Of a stretch of DNA of 64,000 bases, positions 43,377 through 52,307 are shown one piece after another; positions within the stretch are counted from its first letter, which is position 1, and every line of letters starts with the position of its first letter. This DNA comes from Paenibacillus shirakamiensis (GTDB lineage Bacteria > Bacillota > Bacilli > Paenibacillales > Paenibacillaceae), in the NCBI RefSeq assembly GCF_017874255.1, contig NZ_JAGGLD010000004.1, forward strand, positions 186,001-250,000. Reading direction: 5' to 3'. The position numbers were made by a program, and so were the translations under genes. The notes beneath the pieces are model-generated. The model was not told where the DNA came from and did no database searches. It saw only the letters and a program-made list of their open reading frames with translations.

Positions 43377-43425
43377 ACTGCCCTTAACGTGTTTGCGTTA
43401 GGGGCAGTTTTATTTTTTTTGGGGG
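43377..43425 (+). terminator. Terminator of csp
   Basis: ACTGCCCTTAACG pairs with CGTTAGGGGCAGT, followed by TTTATTTTTTTT. Confidence 0.88.
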
Positions 43426-43447
43426 AACACCAAAAAGGAGGATAATC

Positions 43448-43684
43448 ATGAATTATCGAAAAAAAACGTTAGAAGAAATTCCTGAAGAGATTACACCAAT
43501 CTGGTCTTGCACGAGCGACAACTGCAACGGATGGATGAGGGATAATTTTGCGTTTGACTACACTCCTGCTTGCCCTCTGTGTAGTTCCGAGATGGAGAAG
43601 AGTTCGAAGATGCTTCCATTGCTCGTGAATAATAACTCCGATATGAAGGCCTTGAAGAAGGGTGTTCAAATCGATAATCAGTAA
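43448..43684 (+). CDS. ydjO: YdjO-like cold-inducible zinc-ribbon protein
   Basis: 78 residues. Four cysteines sit as IWSCTSDNCNGWMRDNF and ACPLCSSEM: a zinc-ribbon layout. This matches the YdjO family of small cold-inducible proteins, often next to csp genes as here. AAAAAGGAGGATAATC precedes the ATG. The function of the family is not known. Confidence 0.85.
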   Translation: MNYRKKTLEEIPEEITPIWSCTSDNCNGWMRDNFAFDYTPACPLCSSEMEKSSKMLPLLVNNNSDMKALKKGVQIDNQ

Positions 43685-43701
43685 GTCATGCTCCACTCAA
43701 G

Positions 43702-43732
43702 TAAGCCGTCCCTACAGGGACGGCTTTTTGTT
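43702..43732 (+). terminator. Terminator of ydjO
   Basis: AAGCCGTCC pairs with GGGACGGCTTTTTG around CTACA. Confidence 0.9.
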
Positions 43733-43761
43733 ATTATAACTTGTCATAAGCGGCAGAGGGT

Positions 43762-44148
43762 CTACCGCTGAAATAGTTCAATCCACTCTTGCTCAGGGCC
43801 ATAAATGAAGAAGTAGCGATAGCCATTCGGTAAAGTAGTGATCTCGGAATCGATTAGCGTTACCTTTTCCCAGGCTTGAAGCCGGGCAAATTCCTCGTCT
43901 AGGTTAGCTACAGCAATAGCAAAGTGATGTACGGTAGCTTCATTTCCCAATTGGTCGCTGTAACCTTGAATCAGTTCAATTTCTGTCTCTTCTTGATTCC
44001 CATAACCAAGGAAGGCCAATTGAAATATGCCATTCGTATGCAGGAGCTTTTGCTTCAGTTCGAGTCCTAAGACTTCGGTATAGAACTTAATGGATACATC
44101 CAAGTTGCGAACTACAATTCCTATATGATCAATACTGCGTTTTCCCAT
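43762..44148 (-). CDS. VOC-family (methylmalonyl-CoA epimerase/glyoxalase-like) protein
   Basis: 128 residues, one full VOC unit pair. SIDHIGIVVRNLDVSIKFYTEVLG opens it (metal His in DHIGI), TEIELIQGY gives the first Glu, VHHFAIAVANLDE the second His, and GPEQEWIELFQ the last Glu. All four metal ligands are present, so an isomerase, lyase or dioxygenase activity is possible. The nearest pattern is lactoylglutathione lyase/epimerase; the substrate is unknown. No operon partner. Confidence 0.82.
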   Translation of the reverse strand: MGKRSIDHIGIVVRNLDVSIKFYTEVLGLELKQKLLHTNGIFQLAFLGYGNQEETEIELIQGYSDQLGNEATVHHFAIAVANLDEEFARLQAWEKVTLIDSEITTLPNGYRYFFIYGPEQEWIELFQR

Positions 44149-44392
44149 GTGAGTCCCGCTCCTTCACTTGTAATGGTCAAGATTATCAGATGTTAAAACC
44201 AAGTTGTCAAGTGAGAATAGTTAATTTAATACGGTGCTATGTTGAAGTTTTATGTTGACAGTAGAGCATGCTACCCGTAATATTAGATCAATTCCGGCTA
44301 TTATACTTGGTTTAATGTGATAAGGAACGGAGCTTTCATTCCTTGTCGGAGCTAGGTAGAGTCGAGTTGACATGATGGGGGAATAAAGACAA

Positions 44393-45562
44393 ATGAAGAA
44401 ATCGATTAGTATCATGATGATGGTAGTATTGGTATTCCTGACTGCCTGTACGAGTGAACAAGCGGGAGATAACAAGGCGTCTACAACCTCAGTTACGGAT
44501 AAAACAACGGATAAAACAACAACCGATGTAAAGGCTCCAGAAGGAACAACCGCCACTACTTCAGGAAATACAACGGCAGCTAATGCTGATATTCCTGAGA
44601 AATTAAAAAAGCCTGTACGGATTGCTTTGGTAACTCGAATTACTTCAGGTTCTTTTTTCAACGCCTATAACAAAGGGGTTCAGGAACAGGTGGATGCCTT
44701 TGGTGGACAGTTGAAAATTTATGATTCCGCAAATGACTTAGCCAAAATGGCCTCTAATATTGAAGCAGCAGTTAATGAAAAAGTGGATGCCATCTTGGTG
44801 AATAACGGCACTGCACAAGCGCTGGAACAGTCCGTGAAGAAAGCCCTTGATGCTGGCATTCCTGTAGTTACTTATGATAGTGATCTGAACCTTCCTGGTA
44901 TATCTGCAATTAACCAAGATGACTATATGCTAGCATGGCAATCCTTAAAGAAACTGGCAGGAGACTTGAACGGCAAAGGGAACATTGCTGTACTATGGGT
45001 AGCTGGATATCTACCTATGGAGCGGCGTCAAATTATGATAGATGCTTTTAAGAAACGGTATCCTAATATTAAGGAAGTCGCACGTTTTGGTAGTGCCACG
45101 GCAAATACAGCGCTCGATACACAAGCACAAGTAGAAGCTCTGTTGAAGAAATATCCGAATGTTGGCGACCTGCAGGCGATTTACTCCAATTGGAATGAAT
45201 TCACAAGAGGTGCGCTTCAAGCGCTTAAGCAAGCGGGACGCACAGATATTAAAGTATATGGAATTGATCTAACCGATGAGGAACTACCGTTATTTCAGGA
45301 TGCCAATAGTCCTTGGGAAGCAGCAGCCGCTACAAATCCGGGTGATGTAGGGTCTATCCAAGCTCGTCTCGCATATCAAAAAATAGCAGGAGAAAAGGTT
45401 CCAGAAGATATCTCTATCGAACCTCATCTCATTATTCGTTCCCAGCTTCCTAAGGAGAAAATTGCGTTTTCCGACTTGAGTAAATATGTATCAGGCTGGG
45501 GCAAATCGGAAGAAGCTCGCTCTGCTTGGATGACTACGCTTGAGACGAGTGCCAAAAAATGA
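44393..45562 (+). CDS. Sugar ABC transporter substrate-binding lipoprotein (RbsB type)
   Basis: 389 residues. A signal peptide with lipobox LTAC, then a Thr/Ala-rich linker to about residue 70, then a periplasmic-binding-protein type I fold: IALVTRITSGSFFNAYNKGVQ, AILVNNGTAQALEQSVKKAL, GIPVVTYDSDL, IKVYGIDLTDEE. Ribose/galactose/AI-2-type ligands are usual for this fold. Its stop codon overlaps the ATPase start (ATGA). GGGGGAATAAAGACAA precedes the ATG, so the ribosome site is moderate. The real substrate cannot be read. Confidence 0.88.
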   Translation: MKKSISIMMMVVLVFLTACTSEQAGDNKASTTSVTDKTTDKTTTDVKAPEGTTATTSGNTTAANADIPEKLKKPVRIALVTRITSGSFFNAYNKGVQEQVDAFGGQLKIYDSANDLAKMASNIEAAVNEKVDAILVNNGTAQALEQSVKKALDAGIPVVTYDSDLNLPGISAINQDDYMLAWQSLKKLAGDLNGKGNIAVLWVAGYLPMERRQIMIDAFKKRYPNIKEVARFGSATANTALDTQAQVEALLKKYPNVGDLQAIYSNWNEFTRGALQALKQAGRTDIKVYGIDLTDEELPLFQDANSPWEAAAATNPGDVGSIQARLAYQKIAGEKVPEDISIEPHLIIRSQLPKEKIAFSDLSKYVSGWGKSEEARSAWMTTLETSAKK

Positions 45563-47046
45563 CCTTGACCCTTCTCGACATCTCCCATGACTTTGGTGAC
45601 CTTCCTGTTCTACATCAGGTTACGTTCTCTGTAAAGCCGGGTGAAGTTCATGCGTTGCTCGGGATGAACGGAGCAGGGAAGAGCACACTGCTTCATATCG
45701 CTGCGGGCGTCTATCAGCCCGTGCGAGGAACAATTAACATCGATGGAGAGAGGGTACTCTTTCGATCAACATCCGATGCGAATGCACATGGTGTAGTTTT
45801 TTTAACCCAAGAAGTAGATCGTGGCCTCGTTCCACAGCTTGCTGTGCATGAGAACCTGACCATTGGTCATCTTCGGCAAGAGAAAGCGATATGGTTCAGT
45901 AAGTCAGCGAATAGAGCAAGAGCTCGGGCATTATTGCAGGAATACGGACTGGATTTGAACGTAGATCTTCCAGTAAAAGAGTTATCTCTGTATGAAAAAC
46001 AGATGTTGTCAATCATTCGAGCGGTTAGCAATCAGGCTCGTTATCTGTTGCTAGATGAACCCACGGCTTCGCTAGACCGACTTCAAGCTGTGAAATTCTA
46101 TGAGCTCGTTCAGAAGTTACAGCTTCAAGGGCTGGGTATCGTCCTCATATCTCATAAGCTCCATGAAATTATGGCATGTTGTCAGCAGATAACTGTCCTC
46201 CGCGGAGGGGTGACGGTTATGGAGAGGTCTGTAGATAATAACCTGAAATTAGAGGATATCATTGAAGCCATGACCGGTGGTGCCAAAGGCATTGCCCGCA
46301 GAGTGGTTAAAGACGGGGAACAACAACCTGTGCAATTGGCTGTCCGCACCACAGGGAATCGTTCGGATGATCTTGGCATTAAATTCGAGATTCGAAAAGG
46401 TGAAATTGTGACGCTTTTCGGCTTACTGGGCAGTGGCAAGACAGAGCTTGCAGAGACATTGTTCGGCCTTCATGATGCTTACACCGCGGTCATTGAAGGC
46501 AAACAGGTAACTATTCGGAATACTCGCCAAGCGGTAGAGCAAGGTTTTGCTTTTATCCCAGAAGAGCGGGGCAGACATGGGGTGTGGAAGAAAGATGATA
46601 TCCGTACACATCTGGCGCTATCATTCCGAGGCATGATTCATGTATCCAAAGAGCTTGCGTATAGCCAAGAGCGTATTCGATCCTTTGCGATTCGTCCCGA
46701 TTCGCCAACTTATCGTGTCGGCAGGCTAAGTGGAGGCAATCAACAAAAGGTAGCGATAGCGAAGTGGTTCGCCAAGCCTCGAAAAATTGCTATTTTTGAT
46801 GAACCGATGAAAGGCATTGATGTATCTGCTAGAGAGACCATTTTTCAAATGATCGAGTCTCTTGCGGCAGAGGGGACATCCATTCTTTACTTAACAGCTG
46901 AACCCGAAGAAGCACTGCGAATTTCAGACCGAGTATGGACTCTCGTAGATGGGCAGATCGTGTCCGAGATAGAGGCCCATGCACTTACGATGGATGCGCT
47001 GATGTTGACGGCAGATAAGGAGGTACAAAGAAATGGACACCGTTAA
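45559..47046 (+). CDS. Sugar ABC transporter, tandem ATPase (RbsA type)
   Basis: 495 residues, two ATPase domains in one chain. Domain 1 has Walker A GMNGAGKSTLL and Walker B YLLLDEPTASLD, but its signature is the divergent ELSLYEKQMLSI. Domain 2 has GLLGSGKTEL as Walker A, the full signature LSGGNQQKVAIAKW, and IAIFDEPMKGID. Such asymmetry between halves is known for RbsA-type proteins, in which one site is weak. It overlaps the genes on both sides (4 and 14 bases), so the three are co-translated. Confidence 0.9.
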   Translation: MTLTLLDISHDFGDLPVLHQVTFSVKPGEVHALLGMNGAGKSTLLHIAAGVYQPVRGTINIDGERVLFRSTSDANAHGVVFLTQEVDRGLVPQLAVHENLTIGHLRQEKAIWFSKSANRARARALLQEYGLDLNVDLPVKELSLYEKQMLSIIRAVSNQARYLLLDEPTASLDRLQAVKFYELVQKLQLQGLGIVLISHKLHEIMACCQQITVLRGGVTVMERSVDNNLKLEDIIEAMTGGAKGIARRVVKDGEQQPVQLAVRTTGNRSDDLGIKFEIRKGEIVTLFGLLGSGKTELAETLFGLHDAYTAVIEGKQVTIRNTRQAVEQGFAFIPEERGRHGVWKKDDIRTHLALSFRGMIHVSKELAYSQERIRSFAIRPDSPTYRVGRLSGGNQQKVAIAKWFAKPRKIAIFDEPMKGIDVSARETIFQMIESLAAEGTSILYLTAEPEEALRISDRVWTLVDGQIVSEIEAHALTMDALMLTADKEVQRNGHR

Positions 47047-48046
47047 AACCTTGCGGACCGTGAAACCGATTCACCCGCTAACTAGTTATTTATTTCGATA
47101 TGGGGCGGTTCTGATCATCTTGGGGGTTATTGCTTTCTTCTCCATAACTAATGATCATTTCCTAACGTATAGCAATCTGAAGGATATTTTGAAGGCGATA
47201 TCCATTACGACCTTTCTTGCTCTGGGTGTTACTTTTAGCTTAGTTGTAGATGGGTTTGATATTTCTGTAGGTTCCACGACTAGCCTAGCTACGATTGCTG
47301 CGGCCTCTGCATTAGTCTTACATAGACAGGAGTTGCTGATCACGCTTCTGGTTCCCTTGTTGTGCGGAATTGGCGTGGGGCTATTCAATGCATTTCTTGT
47401 GGTCAAAGTTAAATTACCTGATCTGCTAGCCACGCTTGCAGTAATGTATATTGTGAATGGCATTCAGATGACGTATACCAAGGGATATTCCATCTATGAG
47501 GGAATGGCAGGTACAGGGGGCGAAGCGACAGGGAAGTTCATTCCTTCGTTTCTCTTTATCGGTCAAGGTGAGGTATTAGGCATTCCTGTGGCTGTGCTGC
47601 TCATGCTTCTGTTTGTAGGTCTTGCATACATATTCTTGGAAAAGACAACGTTTGGTCGCCATATGTATATGGTGGGAGGGAATGCGGAAGCTGCTAATTT
47701 GTTCGGTATACCTGTAAATCGTTATCGGGTATTAGCTTATGTCATCAGTGGATTATTTGCTGCTCTAGGAGGAATTGTACTGGCTAGCCGTATTGGGACA
47801 GGGCAAGTCTCCGCAGGCGCTCCTCTGCTTATGGATGCGGTGGCCTCGGCCTATATTGGGTTTGCTTTGTTTGGAGAAAAGAGACCTAGCGTAGTCGGTA
47901 CGCTCCTTGGCTCAATTCTGATAGGTGTTCTGCTCAACGGCTTAACGATGATGAACGTGCCTTATTTTGCACAGGATATTATTAAAGGTTCTATTTTGGT
48001 ACTTGCATTAACGTTCTCTTTCTTGCGCAAAGAACGTAGTGCATAA
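47033..48046 (+). CDS. Sugar ABC transporter permease (RbsC type)
   Basis: 337 residues, eight to ten membrane segments. DGFDISVGSTTSLATIAAAS and the late GRHMYMVGGNAEAANLFGIPVNRYR are typical of the BPD_transp_2 family. It forms the pore for the upstream ATPase and receptor. Start ATG 47033 lies inside the ATPase gene, with AAGGAGGTACAAAGAA as ribosome region. No sugar kinase or regulator is beside it. Confidence 0.9.
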   Translation: MDTVKTLRTVKPIHPLTSYLFRYGAVLIILGVIAFFSITNDHFLTYSNLKDILKAISITTFLALGVTFSLVVDGFDISVGSTTSLATIAAASALVLHRQELLITLLVPLLCGIGVGLFNAFLVVKVKLPDLLATLAVMYIVNGIQMTYTKGYSIYEGMAGTGGEATGKFIPSFLFIGQGEVLGIPVAVLLMLLFVGLAYIFLEKTTFGRHMYMVGGNAEAANLFGIPVNRYRVLAYVISGLFAALGGIVLASRIGTGQVSAGAPLLMDAVASAYIGFALFGEKRPSVVGTLLGSILIGVLLNGLTMMNVPYFAQDIIKGSILVLALTFSFLRKERSA

Positions 48047-48108
48047 AGATAACAAAGCGAATTCTGAGAATGAGCACTTAATGAATAATTAGGATACATT
48101 CATAGACA

Positions 48109-48146
48109 GGAAAACCCCGCTAGCTCAAAGCTGCGGGGTTTTTTTG
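48109..48146. terminator. Terminator between convergent sugar-permease and ccdC genes
   Basis: AAAACCCCGC pairs with GCGGGGTTTTTTT. It ends the rightward unit and may serve the leftward one, which has AAAA on its far side. Confidence 0.88.
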
Positions 48147-48163
48147 TTGTCCTATAGGTAATA

Positions 48164-48658
48164 TTACTGAACGGTAGGAGCAGGTTCTGCAAGTACTTTG
48201 TACTCTCTCCACATGAATAACCGCCAGCGCAGGATCATACCGAAAGCTAGCATGAAGAAGAGAGCGCCTGTCTGCAGCACGGAGACATACATTTCAATGT
48301 ACTGATGAAGAATCATACGTACGGCAAAGAGGACAAGCAGGACAATGATGAAGCTACGTGAGCGCTGAGCATATACTTGCCCATCTACCACTTCAAATTT
48401 CGTACTTCGAATTAGTGGATAGGAGAAGAGGAACCAACCTACTGCAAAAGCGACGATACCCCACCACCATGGAATGCGTACATCCGGTACGAGAAACATC
48501 AAGAACCCTGTACTCATACCAACTGGCGGCATAATAATTTTTTTGATATTGACGGGTCTTCGGCTAGCTTTTAAGCGGATAAATATGGTAAGCAGCGCCA
48601 TGAGTAAAGTACCCACAGTTGCAAAAATTTGAAGATAGGAAGGACTTAGCTGCGTCAT
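48164..48658 (-). CDS. ccdC: CcdC-like membrane protein (DUF1453)
   Basis: 164 residues, about five membrane segments. RLKASRRPVNIKKIIMPPVGMSTGF and FLFSYPLIRSTKFEV are characteristic of the CcdC family of Bacillales. CcdC was named from its place in a cytochrome c biogenesis operon; it has no known reaction. Here it is alone, convergent with the sugar importer. Confidence 0.82.
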   Translation of the reverse strand: MTQLSPSYLQIFATVGTLLMALLTIFIRLKASRRPVNIKKIIMPPVGMSTGFLMFLVPDVRIPWWWGIVAFAVGWFLFSYPLIRSTKFEVVDGQVYAQRSRSFIIVLLVLFAVRMILHQYIEMYVSVLQTGALFFMLAFGMILRWRLFMWREYKVLAEPAPTVQ

Positions 48659-48935
48659 GTAACTTGCCCCTTTCAGATGGTGGACCTAGATACTTTAATT
48701 ATAGCACAATCGGTGATTAGCGAGAAAAAAATGCCACACCAAAAATAAGCACTCTCATGATAGGAATAGAGCTTGAGGTCGAGCCTGCTTCGTCTATCTA
48801 ATTTAGGGATAATATATGTATATATAGGTTGTTCAAGTGAGCCTGAAGCTGAGCATAGTTGTTAAATTGAACGGGGTTATATTACAATCAGTCAGAGTTA
48901 GTTCCTATTATTTTAAATAAAGGAGAAAATACAAT

Positions 48936-50015
48936 ATGACGAATCAGCTAAAGCGCGACGATGAAGTTTTATTATATGTAGGAAGTTATTCCGCCCCAGA
49001 AGATGGTGGTATTCACTTGACAGCTCTAAATACAAAGACTGGTGAAATTCGATTAGTACATACGACTACAGGTATTGAGAACCCATCCTTTCTTATTCTG
49101 AACGAGCCCATGGACAAGCTCTATGCTGTAAGTGAGACAGAGGACGGAGAAGTAGTAGCTTACAACATCGATACGGCTGAAGGTCGCTTAAGTGAGTTGA
49201 ATAGGCAATCCACGGGGGGATATGCCCCTTGCTACGTCTCTATTACTCCTGATCATGGCGGCGAACTGTTCGTCGTGAACTACATTAGTGCAGAAGTGAG
49301 CAGCTACCAGTTAAGAGAGGATTGGTCCATTACAGATGTAGTCTCTCGCATTAAACATGAGGGAAAAGGGTTCGATAACGATCGACAGGATAGTGCACAT
49401 GCGCATTCTATAGTGATTGATCAAGAAGGGACGTTTGCTTATGTATCCGACTTGGGTCTCGATCAGATTGTTATTTACAAGATTGAGGAGGATGGGAGTC
49501 TCAAGGTTCATCGGAAAATTGAGCTTCCCCAAGGTGCAGGACCTCGTCACTTTAAAATTCATTCTTCCCACAAATGGGCATACGGAATCAATGAGCTGAA
49601 TAATACGGTAACGCTGTATAATTATGATGAGGAAGAAGGCAATCTGGAGATCGTTCAGCATATTTCTACGCTGCCCGATCATTTTACGGGGGAGACAACA
49701 ACGGCTGAGGTTGCCATTTCGCCTTGTGGTCGGTACTTGTATGGATCAAATCGAGGACATGACAGCATTGTTCGGTATATCATTGATGAATCGACAGGCC
49801 GCCTATCCGATCCGCAGTGGGTATCCAGTGGAGGAAGTGGTCCTAGGCACTTTACGATACTTGATGAAGGACTTTTGGTCGTAGCCCATCAGTATACGAA
49901 CAACTTGGTGAGCTTCAAGATAGATCCAGACCAAGGATTATTACACGAAACGGGATATACCCTTTCCGTAAGCAAACCGGTATGTGTCACCCGGGCAAGC
50001 GGACTGAATAATTAG
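48936..50015 (+). CDS. pgl: 6-phosphogluconolactonase (lactonase, seven-bladed propeller family)
   Basis: 359 residues. LLYVGSYSAPEDGGIHLTALN opens the propeller; repeated blades follow, with motifs GGYAPCYVSITPDHG, HAHSIVIDQEG, GAGPRHFKIHS, and GSGPRHFTILDEG. The GPRHF repeats are the family's hallmark. It would hydrolyse 6-phosphogluconolactone in the oxidative pentose-phosphate path, in the cytosol. AAAGGAG precedes the ATG. Single gene with its own terminator. Confidence 0.88.
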   Translation: MTNQLKRDDEVLLYVGSYSAPEDGGIHLTALNTKTGEIRLVHTTTGIENPSFLILNEPMDKLYAVSETEDGEVVAYNIDTAEGRLSELNRQSTGGYAPCYVSITPDHGGELFVVNYISAEVSSYQLREDWSITDVVSRIKHEGKGFDNDRQDSAHAHSIVIDQEGTFAYVSDLGLDQIVIYKIEEDGSLKVHRKIELPQGAGPRHFKIHSSHKWAYGINELNNTVTLYNYDEEEGNLEIVQHISTLPDHFTGETTTAEVAISPCGRYLYGSNRGHDSIVRYIIDESTGRLSDPQWVSSGGSGPRHFTILDEGLLVVAHQYTNNLVSFKIDPDQGLLHETGYTLSVSKPVCVTRASGLNN

Positions 50016-50036
50016 ACATGAGATTTAGGTTGTAGG

Positions 50037-50069
50037 CCGGAGCAGATAGAATTCTGCTTCGGTTTTTTT
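50037..50069 (+). terminator. Terminator of pgl
   Basis: CCGGAGCAGA pairs with TCTGCTTCGG, followed by seven Ts. Confidence 0.92.
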
Positions 50070-50107
50070 ATGCAGATTTTAATTTACCCAATTAAAGCAA
50101 AAAAGGT

Positions 50108-50136
50108 TTGACAACCTAAGGAGTTCCCATTAAAAT
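50108..50136 (+). promoter_or_regulatory. Promoter of the sulfate importer operon
   Basis: TTGACA, 17-base spacer, TAAAAT. The transcript should start near 50143, leaving a leader of about 195 bases before the receptor gene. Confidence 0.8.
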
Positions 50137-50199
50137 ACAATCATAGCATACTAAACAGGTAGGAATTAATTAAATTAGATTTTGCCGTACAGATAGGGG

Positions 50200-50266
50200 A
50201 ACGCTCTAATGCCCTAGGCAGGCACGGGCACTCAGCTCGGTTTGACCGACAAGCGTGGAGAGCGTT
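50200..50266 (+). promoter_or_regulatory. Candidate structured leader RNA (three-way junction) before the sulfate importer
   Basis: P1: AACGCTCT (50200-50207) pairs with AGAGCGTT (50259-50266). P2: TGCCC (50210-50214) with GGGCA (50226-50230). P3: TCGGT (50237-50241) with ACCGA (50245-50249). Joining segments include CTCAGC and CAAGCGTGG. TTCTTTG follows P1, so P1 itself might act as a weak terminator. It does not match the SAM, T-box or other riboswitch consensus that I know. Confidence 0.5.
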
Positions 50267-50337
50267 TCTTTGTCCTGTTCGAAGACCTAACCTTGTGAGA
50301 TGCAGCAGTTTATTTTGGGAGAATTGGGGGAGAGAAA

Positions 50338-51387
50338 ATGAAGAAATCTTTAAAAATGGGAATGGTACTAAGTCTTGTCTTAGCTTTGACTGTGGTGACT
50401 GCAGCGTGCGGTAAAAAAGATGAAGCGGCTAGCACATCAACGAATGACAAAAAAGATGTAGAACTTCTGAATGTCTCCTATGACCCTACTCGCGAACTTT
50501 ATCAAAATTATAATAAAGCCTTTGCAGCCTATTGGCTCAAGGAAAAAGGCCAGAAAGTTACGATCAAACAGTCCCATGGTGGTTCAGGCAAACAAAGCCG
50601 GGCTGTTATTGATGGACAAAAGGCAGATGTAGTCACTTTAGCCTTAGGGTATGATATCGATGCAATTCAGGAGAAGGGGCTTATTGATAAGGACTGGCAA
50701 AAAAAGTTCGATAAGAACAGCGCTCCTTACACCTCTACGATCGTATTTCTAGTACGTAAAGGGAATCCGAAGCAAATTAAAGACTGGGATGATTTAATCA
50801 AAGGTGATACGCAAGTGATTACACCGAATCCTAAAACCTCAGGTGGAGCACGTTGGAATTACCTTGCGGCGTGGGGTTATGCATTGAGCAAGAACAACAA
50901 CGATCAAGCCAAAGCGCAAGAGTTTGTTAAGCAACTCTACAAGCATGTACCGGTTCTAGATACTGGAGCTCGCGGTTCCACAACCACATTTGTTGAGCGC
51001 GGAATTGGCGATGTTCTGATTGCATGGGAGAACGAAGCTTTGTTATCTGTGAAGGAACTTGGACCCGATAAAGTGGATATTGTCTATCCATCCGAAAGTA
51101 TTCTTGCTGAACCTCCTGTTGCCGTCGTGGACAAGAATGTGGACAAAAAAGGTACACGCGAGGTTGCCGAAGCTTACTTGAAATATTTGTATTCTGAAGA
51201 GGGGCAGACCATTGCGGCTGAGAATTTCTATCGTCCTACATTAGAAAGTGTCAAAACCAAATTCAAAGACAGCTTTAAAGATTTGAAATTGTTCACAATT
51301 GATGAATTTGGAGGCTGGCAAAAAGCTCAAAAAGAGCATTTCAGCGATGGTGGCATCTTCGACCAGATTTACGTACCCAGCAAGTAA
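50338..51387 (+). CDS. sbp: Sulfate/thiosulfate-binding lipoprotein
   Basis: 349 residues. The signal peptide ends in the lipobox TAAC. The family II binding protein shows [50 protein letters not shown] and [15 protein letters not shown], all typical of Sbp/CysP, with the Ser/Gly loops that hold the sulfate oxygens. It is exported and anchored outside the membrane. GGGGGAGAGAAA precedes the ATG. First gene of the importer operon. Confidence 0.94.
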   Translation: MKKSLKMGMVLSLVLALTVVTAACGKKDEAASTSTNDKKDVELLNVSYDPTRELYQNYNKAFAAYWLKEKGQKVTIKQSHGGSGKQSRAVIDGQKADVVTLALGYDIDAIQEKGLIDKDWQKKFDKNSAPYTSTIVFLVRKGNPKQIKDWDDLIKGDTQVITPNPKTSGGARWNYLAAWGYALSKNNNDQAKAQEFVKQLYKHVPVLDTGARGSTTTFVERGIGDVLIAWENEALLSVKELGPDKVDIVYPSESILAEPPVAVVDKNVDKKGTREVAEAYLKYLYSEEGQTIAAENFYRPTLESVKTKFKDSFKDLKLFTIDEFGGWQKAQKEHFSDGGIFDQIYVPSK

Positions 51388-51441
51388 GCTAGTTAGGTAA
51401 TTGCGGAGCACCGACCGTACAGCGGAGGGGATGGATGATTC

Positions 51442-52272
51442 ATGAAGACGATGGCTTCCAAGCGGGGGATTCTTCCCGGTTTTGGACTTACAATGGGTTT
51501 TAGTGTGCTGTATCTGAGCTTAGTGGTACTTATTCCGTTATCAGCATTATTGCTGAACTCTACAGGACTAACCTGGGGGAAGTTCATAGATGTAGCTACG
51601 AATGCCCGCGTACTCGCATCATTTAAAGTAAGCTTTCTGACAGCTGCAGCGGCGGGACTTATTGATGCGGTATTGGGACTGCTGCTTGCTTGGGTCCTTG
51701 TAAGATATGATTTTCCTGGAAAAAATGTATTCGATGCGATGATCGATCTTCCGTTTGCTTTGCCAACAGCGGTAGCGGGGATTTCCCTTACAGCCATCTA
51801 TGCTCAAAATGGATGGATTGGTTCCCTGCTGGACCCGCTCGGGATCAAAGTGGCTTTTACGCCTCTTGGGATCACAATGGCTCTGATGTTTATAGGTATT
51901 CCATTTGTAGTTAGAACGGTACAGCCTGTCCTTCAGGATCTGGAGGCGGATGTAGAAGAGGCTGCCGCAACGCTCGGATCGGGAAGAGTGAGAACTTTTC
52001 TGGTTATAATATTGCCGCAATTGTTGCCGGCGTTATTAACGGGCTTTGCCTTAGCTTTCTCAAGAGGAATTGGAGAGTATGGATCTGTTGTCTTCATCTC
52101 AGGGAATATGCCGATGAAGACGGAGATTGCCCCGCTGCTCATTATGTCGAAGCTTGAACAGTTCGACTATGCGGGTGCTACAGCTGTAGCTTTATTGCTA
52201 CTACTGATCTCTTTCTTACTGTTGCTGATCATTAACACGCTTCAGCACCGATTCCGCAAGACCGCTCGCTAA
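51442..52272 (+). CDS. cysT: Sulfate ABC transporter permease CysT
   Basis: 276 residues, six membrane segments. LPFALPTAVAGISLTAIY, then the ATPase-docking loop VEEAAATLGSGRVRTF and SRGIGEYGSVVFISGN. These are the signatures of CysT (CysU). It forms a heterodimeric pore with CysW, whose gene starts 35 bases downstream. GGAGGGG precedes the ATG. Confidence 0.94.
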   Translation: MKTMASKRGILPGFGLTMGFSVLYLSLVVLIPLSALLLNSTGLTWGKFIDVATNARVLASFKVSFLTAAAAGLIDAVLGLLLAWVLVRYDFPGKNVFDAMIDLPFALPTAVAGISLTAIYAQNGWIGSLLDPLGIKVAFTPLGITMALMFIGIPFVVRTVQPVLQDLEADVEEAAATLGSGRVRTFLVIILPQLLPALLTGFALAFSRGIGEYGSVVFISGNMPMKTEIAPLLIMSKLEQFDYAGATAVALLLLLISFLLLLIINTLQHRFRKTAR

Positions 52273-52307
52273 TATGGAGATCTAAGCTCAGAAGGAGGAG
52301 AGGAAGA

